Positions 58,420 to 64,000 of a stretch of 64,000 nt of DNA are shown here, one piece after another. Below the pieces are notes generated by a model. It was not told where the DNA came from, ran no database searches, and saw nothing but the letters and a program-made list of their open reading frames with translations. The first letter of the stretch is position 1; the number at the start of each line of letters is the position of its first letter. The position numbers and the translations under genes are program-made. Origin of the DNA: Mactra quadrangularis (taxonomy: Eukaryota > Mollusca > Bivalvia > Venerida > Mactridae); the NCBI GenBank assembly GCA_025267735.1, contig CM046294.1:4002001-4066000 (forward strand), in the 5' to 3' direction.

Positions 58420-60647
58420 CTATCTAATGCAAAATCTAGCAAGTCTTCATAACTAACTCCTTCTGAACATTTGTATTTTGCAAGCATGAGAGGCGACGTT
58501 TCCATCTCTGACGTTGCACTCTGTTCAGAAAGGCTCCGTTGATCCCCTATTATCACATTTGGCTCCCAAAATGGGTCCTTATTGTTATAAAATCCAAGCT
58601 GCTCTAAACTGCATTTCACAGTCTTTATACCAAACAGTTTAAACCCTCTTGGAAATGTGGACGCCCCCGAAGACCCCCCTTCACTGGATAAATTCACTTT
58701 TTTTGAACACGAAAAATTACCACTGTTCATAGGACTTTCAAAAACATTATCATCCGAGTCATGGTCCATCTCCATGGATACCGCAATCTGATAAGGGGGA
58801 GGAGGTGGCGGGGGAGGAGGGGCTTGAGGTAGTTCCGCCCAAGACGATGAGTCAATCTCTTTTAAAGGACTGCAGGCTTCGTTTAAATGATCCGGAATAG
58901 GAAAAGGTTTTTTATATTTTTCATTGGCTAAAATAATTTCATTAAATGTAAAATCTGAAATTTTTGTATCACAGTCATAATCAACTGGCTCGGTATTTGA
59001 CGTAGAAAGACGTTCAGTGACACTTTGCGACACTTGTGAAGTATGCGAACCCACAACCGGAGAGTTACATAAGGAAATACTACGAGTGTTATGATCAAGC
59101 AGAAGCGGGTACTTCCTTTCCCTAGGTTTGATACTTAAGCTTACCGTCCTCCGAGGGTTACGCGGAGGTAACGGTAAGGGGTTACTGATTATATTACTAT
59201 CACAAATGCTTAAAGACCTGGGAGGTAATGCAGGCGGCGGGGAGGAATGCCCCGAATCTAAGGATTCTAATTCCACCTCTGGAAGTGTGTGGGTATCAGA
59301 CTGCGATGAATTTCTGTCTCTTCCAGAATCCATGCTAACTGAATGTTGAAGCGATGATCCTGTGGTAAAGTGTAGTTTTGGATGTCGGAGGGTGGGTTTG
59401 TTTGAACTCATACCTGAACCACCACGCCCTCCACGGACTGGTATAACGCCACCTCGTAACATACGTAGAGGATTAGTGTCCACCTCTTCATCATCATTGT
59501 TACCAGTAGAATATGATTTTCCTGGTATTCCTTGTGGTTCACGGAGATTTTTATTTGGCACATTGTCCCCTTCACCTGCCCCACGTTGATGATCCAAAGA
59601 CCGACGTAGGCGACTTTCACGAGCTAGTTTACTCATTATCTCCCTTGGTGATGGTTGATCGAATTCTTCCTCGAAAAATGAAAATTTGGAAGCAGACGAC
59701 TGTGACACATCAGAGGGACTTGTTGATTTACGACCAGAGTCAGTGCTTGTATTTAAACTGTCCAGCCTCTCCTCTTGTATATGTTGAGAATTTCGCTCAC
59801 TCCTTAAACTTTCCTCAGAATTTTTCCAATCCTCTTCTCTAATCAATAGAGGATTATCAAATGCACCAGTTGAAGCACTGTCACTACTTAAAGCACTAGA
59901 AGTGTCAAAGTCTTTCACAGGTATCGGAGGCGGTGGAGGTCTAGGGACTGGTTCAACACGTTGAACTTCCGGCCTCGGTTTTGGCACTGGTATTTCACCA
60001 CGTTTTGGTAAAGTGGGCGGTGGCACGTCTGGTCGAGGTCTGGGAGTTGGTCGCTCTGGAGCACCAGTACTATTTAATCGAGCAAGATTGGGCGGCGACA
60101 TTGAACTTCTTTCTGATGACTGTCTAGACACCGACTTACGAAGCGAGTCTCTATCTGGTGTCCTAGATACACTTGACGACGATGAGTCGGCATATGCAAA
60201 ATTATGTCCGGCACTACCATTACTTATCAGAGATTCTCTTTTTAATTGTTCACTAGCACTGTAACTAGCCTGATTGTTACCCTTAGACCCTTCTTTCACT
60301 GAACCATGTACCACTAACATGTTATACGCCTCCTGAGCTTCCGGCGGAACATCATCGTCAACTTCATGATTTAAACTGTCAGAAAATGTTCTTTTTCGTT
60401 CCCGTTTGGGACTTCGTTTGATTGATGCTTTTAATTTTGAAATCAACCTCGGTGATTCTGACCCACTCTCTTGATCGGAAGTTTTATCGGTCAAGGATTC
60501 TTGTCTGACCATCTGAGCACGGCCACTCTGTGAAGCAAACTCATTGGCCAGATTAAATGCGTCTTCCATCATTTTTTCGTCTGAAGTGGACATTGGTTTT
60601 ACTTTAGCTTGTAACTTTTGCTGGTCAATCTTGCTTGGCTTTGGCTC
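58420..60647 (-). CDS. TNK2: Ack1/TNK2-type kinase, large Pro-rich exon
   Basis: A single 2228-nt exon (TACTTACAG acceptor, GTAAATG donor) encodes 742 residues plus two bases. It begins EPKPSKIDQQKLQAK in phase 0. In order: a Ser-rich, probably disordered segment; a Pro-rich block near residues 195-250 (RPTPRPRPDVPPPTLPKRG and PRPPPPPIPVKDF); a second with PxxP motifs (ALPPRSLS, LPLPPRNPRR); then PPPPPPPPYQ near residue 619, a PPxY motif of the kind by which Ack1 binds WW-domain ligases such as Nedd4. The tail carries DPFW and EDLLDFALD, possible adaptin- and clathrin-type motifs (inference). The family's usual layout (long Pro-rich tail between kinase/SH3/CRIB and UBA) is kept. Regulation by phosphorylation is likely given the many Ser-Pro sites. 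Confidence 0.8.
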
Positions 60648-60911
60648 CTGTAAGTAGATGGGAGGCATGTACATAGAAGAGAAAAATAGTCAAGTGGCAC
60701 ATGAAAGGTAGAAAACGTTTAAGTCCTATGATAGTAGCCTGACCTTAATAACATCCCTTATTTATTGAACAAATTGATGGGTCAGAACCAAACTAGTCTA
60801 CATCCTTATATTTATACATGTATGTATGTTAAACTAGTTTTTGGGGTGAACCAGCAAAATGTTTTCTTTAAGTTTTTATACCTAGTACAAGTTCCTATAA
60901 ATACATATAGC

Positions 60912-60981
60912 GGGTTTAGCACAAAACGGTCGTAACTAAATAAAAGAAAAGAGCGAGTTACGACAACTTTGCGCTAAACCC
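60912..60981. repeat. 70-bp imperfect hairpin, GGGTTTAGC arms
   Basis: GGGTTTAGCACAAAACGGTC at the left pairs with an inverted copy ending GCGCTAAACCC; both continue to GTAACT / AGTTAC, with a loop of about 18 nt. It is probably a tiny foldback element. A small-RNA precursor is possible but unsupported. Confidence 0.6.
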
Positions 60982-62102
60982 ACGATATTGTCCTAAATGT
61001 GAATGAAAAATTGTTTTTAAACGACCTACTCTATCCATTAAAACCTACTGCAGCAAAGCCAGTTCAAATTGACCACAGAGACCAAGCCATTTATACAGCT
61101 GCACTTAGCTAAGCTGGTTCACATTGTCCTGGGACAAAGAAAACAAGCATAGAGATAGTATATGATATTGACCAGTTTGGGGTCAACTTGCAAAAGCTAC
61201 ACCATATTTATATGTTTTGGAACACTCACAAAAATATTAGCCCGATTGTTGCACACGGACACTCAACTACTAACATGATATACGCCTTCTGAGCTATACA
61301 TAACAAATCATCACAATAGCTTCCATAAAGACATGTTACTTATTTAGGTACAAGGGAAAAAGCATATATTGTGTGAGTATTATGTGCACATAAAATTTTG
61401 GAAACAACAATGCTAAATAAAGCAGAATAAAGTTCAACGGCATTACAATAAACTCCATAGTAAAAAGCTCTGAATCAACATGAATTTATATCAACTTTTC
61501 ACATAAGGGCACTGCATAACAAAAAGCTCCAATTAATTTTTAAAAAGTGAAAGAAAGTATGTCAAAAGGTGACAAAATAATTGATGTGAAAATGTTATAA
61601 CTTCAAACATTTTGCCTTGAAAATGTCCCATAATCCTTGTAAGTAACACAATTTAACCAGCACCCTTCTTGTATATAAGCCATCATGCCAAAATAATTGC
61701 TAATTAAAAAAACACCCTTTTTTCATGCAAAACAATCCCTCGTAATAACATACAAACAATAAAATGAAGTACATAATAAAACTAAAATATTAAGCATATT
61801 AAAAAAATGTTTATGATAAACTATAATAAATTACAGACAGTCATATTTTACAGAAATAAATGATAATTTAGAACCACTTGTGGCCAAATCTACAATTTTA
61901 TAAACCCCTTTGAGGAGATAGTTCCAAAAGCTTTTACAATCTTATAAACCCTTACAACATGGCCATCCCCAAATCTTTTACAATTATAAAAACCCTTTCA
62001 AGAGAGCCAAGTTAAATAAAGTATAAACGTAAAAAACTTGAAGAAAGAAATATTTTTGGAGTAAAAAAAAACATAATGAAAAAAAATAATGAAATATCAT
62101 AT

Positions 62103-62462
62103 CAGTGTGGGGAATTACGTGACCTATATGGTTCATAACATGGCAAAAAATGACGACCAGATCAACAAGTTTAGATGAAAAAAGACAAGGTAAATGACAT
62201 ATTCTAGATTACCTCAAGGTTTTGAACGAGTCAAGAGATTTTTGGAAGAACTTTGAGGAAATCTAGAAAACAAGAACTGTTGAGGGGTTGAGAAAGCTAC
62301 CGCTAGAAAGAGAATTTTGTGCTGCTTAGGCTGCACTAGGTCTGATAAAAATCAATTACATAAAAGTGTCATTTACCTTGTCTTTTTTCAACTAAACTTG
62401 TTGATCTTGTCATCATTTTTGCTGTGTTAGGAACCATATATGGCACGTGATTCCCCACACTG
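62103..62462. mobile_element. 360-bp foldback MITE with ~100-bp arms
   Basis: CAGTGTGGGGAATTACGTGA at the left is matched in inverted orientation by TCACGTG...CCCCACACTG at the right, and similarity continues through GATCAACAAGTTTAG and AAAAAAGACAAGGTAAATGA for about 100 bp. CAG...CTG ends suggest hAT-type origin; the target duplication is unclear (CATAT near both ends). Confidence 0.75.
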
Positions 62463-63510
62463 ACATATGAACACAGAAAAAAAAACCCGTCATAGTTTTA
62501 TAATATGATATATACTTTCACAACACACTACAAACCTTGATAGGTAACTTCCTAGGAATCTTTAAAGTAAGCAATAAAAAAAGAAAACGCTTGTAATTAA
62601 CAATATGTTCACTCAGAATAATTATTAGAGTCATCTTTATGAAGTGTATAAATCTAAATCAGATTATATATAATTTACCAAAATAGTCTGGAAAATTTCT
62701 ATAACAAGACTGCATGTAAAAGCATTTTTTTAATTAAAAAGTGAATACCAATGCAATTTAATCTTAACTCTCAGTTAAAGCTCAAGTGATGAATGTCGGG
62801 TAGGTGCAAAATTAGTTAATTGTTTTTTACAAATGCTTCAAAAGTAAAAAATCCACAAAAAAGACAACTTCTATAACACTAAACATTGATAACTTGGCTA
62901 TTGATCAACTGTACTTCTTTATTACAAAGGGGAGTAACTCTTGTTAGCATCTAATTATATAATTTCTGAATATAAGAGTTATCTTTCATATGACACTTGA
63001 ATATTAACATCATTTTTGACCCAAGTTCACAGACTAAAAAGTTCAATGTCATTCTTTATCATAGTGCAGAATTGACAGAAAAAACTCACAAATAACAAAA
63101 ACATAGTTCTTAATCAGAGTACAGAAAAGACAGAAAAAGTTTTTAAGAACAAAGAAAACAGTTATTACTAAATCAAAGAAAGAAAAGACATCAGAGGAGC
63201 CAGTGAGAGACCTCAGGGAAAGACATTGTATGAAGTATAAGAAAAAAGAACAGGAACTGTTGTGGAAAAGAAATGACCTCTATAGAAGCAGAGAGTAAAA
63301 AGTCAGAAAATCAGAGAGATAGAAAGAGGTCAAGAAATAAACATTGAATATTTTGAACCCACTAGCCACTATTTCCACATTCAATTGCATTCCTATAATA
63401 AAATATTCTATATTTTAATACAAATATCATATTTCATTTAATGTTATAATTTTCTCTACCATGCATGCTTTTTGTGATTTTTGCGTAAGATTTTTGAAAA
63501 TTTTACTTAC

Positions 63511-63780
63511 GATTCTAGGGGGCTGAGATGGAAGAGGAGGTGGAGACTGAACCTCTTTTGGCGGAGACAATGAAGGTTCTCTCGGGGGAGGAGCAATACC
63601 GCTGAACCGATCCGAACTAGAGAAGCTAAAATCGTCACTGAATGATTTAAATCCATTGACATCTTCTTTTGTATCATCACTCTTTTTTTCAGCAGAATCA
63701 TCATTGTCTAACTGAGATTCTTTCTCACTAAGTGCTTTCAATACTTCATCCATAAATGATCCTCCAAAATCAAATGATGA
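63511..63780 (-). CDS. TNK2: Ack1/TNK2-type kinase, upstream exon in window
   Basis: A 270-nt exon in phase 0 at both ends (TTTTTTTCAG acceptor at 63781-63790, GTAAGT donor from 63510). It encodes SSFDFGGSFMDEVLKALSEK, an acidic/Lys segment, then a Pro-rich end with PPPREPSLSPP and PPPLPSQPPRI, which joins EPKPSK of the next exon. The internal Met is not a start, since the frame runs back to the acceptor. The Pro-rich motifs are potential SH3 ligands. Exons for the SAM-like, kinase, SH3 and CRIB parts would lie to the right, outside the window. Confidence 0.75.
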
Positions 63781-63884
63781 CTGAAAAAAAAATCAATGTA
63801 TTAATACAGACTACTGTATCAATGATATAGCTTCTTTAGGATAATACCAGAAACAATTTACCTGAAATCATTTCCATTTGTCTC

Positions 63885-64000
63885 AACCCAGGTGCGTTGC
63901 GTGCCAGGATTTGGAATCTGGTGTCCAGAGGGGGGTTTGGGTTCAAATCCCACCGGGGAGGTTATAACCTTCCATGAAAATTTGACAATAATGTCAATTT
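63885..64000 (+). mobile_element. tRNA-derived SINE, family 2, cut by window edge
   Basis: GGGTTCAAATCCCACCGGGG (B box) is followed by CCTTCCATGAAAATTTGACA. The same order is found on the minus strand at 4345-4458. It lies in the next Ack intron. Confidence 0.6.

Larger units (their letters stand above)
60648..63510 (-). other. Ack intron, 2.9 kb
   Basis: AT-rich, no exon seen. Contains hairpins 60912-60981 and 62103-62462. Confidence 0.7.

Overview
The window is animal genomic DNA, most likely from a bivalve mollusc. It is AT-rich and intron-bearing, with few genes and very many short inverted-repeat transposons. It also carries several tRNA-headed SINE copies. The gene content (a Gly/Tyr-rich secreted protein, B-box/NHL-like TRIM relatives in tandem, an Ack-family kinase) fits a mollusc. 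The species assignment is inference.

Layout. (1) 1-4.7 kb: no gene found; several foldback/MITE elements. (2) 4712-6561 (+): one long coding exon of a Gly/Tyr-rich repetitive protein, probably secreted and shell-matrix or shematrin-like; its first exon was not found. (3) About 8.76-44.6 kb: three tandem copies (A, B, C) of a unit carrying a two-exon gene for a RING-less B-box plus beta-propeller-like protein. A is the diverged copy; B and C are nearly identical. Because the units can be aligned by eye, many transposon insertions have a visible empty site in a sister unit. These include a SINE in A, a truncated SINE in B, and in C a non-autonomous LTR element with apparently identical LTRs, several MITEs, and a hAT-like element with a nested, apparently intact non-LTR retrotransposon. 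(4) About 45.97 kb to beyond the right edge (-): the 3' part of an Ack1/TNK2-type tyrosine kinase gene. Four exons are placed, including a 52-nt exon, and the reading frame closes across all of them. Kinase, SH3 and CRIB exons would lie beyond 64 kb. Its introns hold SINEs, MITEs and a striking 0.86-kb foldback element built of CGAAATAATTATTTCG-type palindromes.

How the parts relate. The three host loci (structural protein, B-box array, Ack) look functionally unrelated. The B-box array is the dynamic part: duplication, shortening of the N-terminus in B and C, and capture of a transposon terminus as the stop codon and last residues of B and C. The most unusual items are the retrotransposon whose ORF1 and ORF2 share one frame separated by a single UAG with no AUG for ORF2, the miniature LTR element with a tRNA-Leu primer site, and the palindrome-array foldback element. 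All calls are from reading the sequence; no database search was run.
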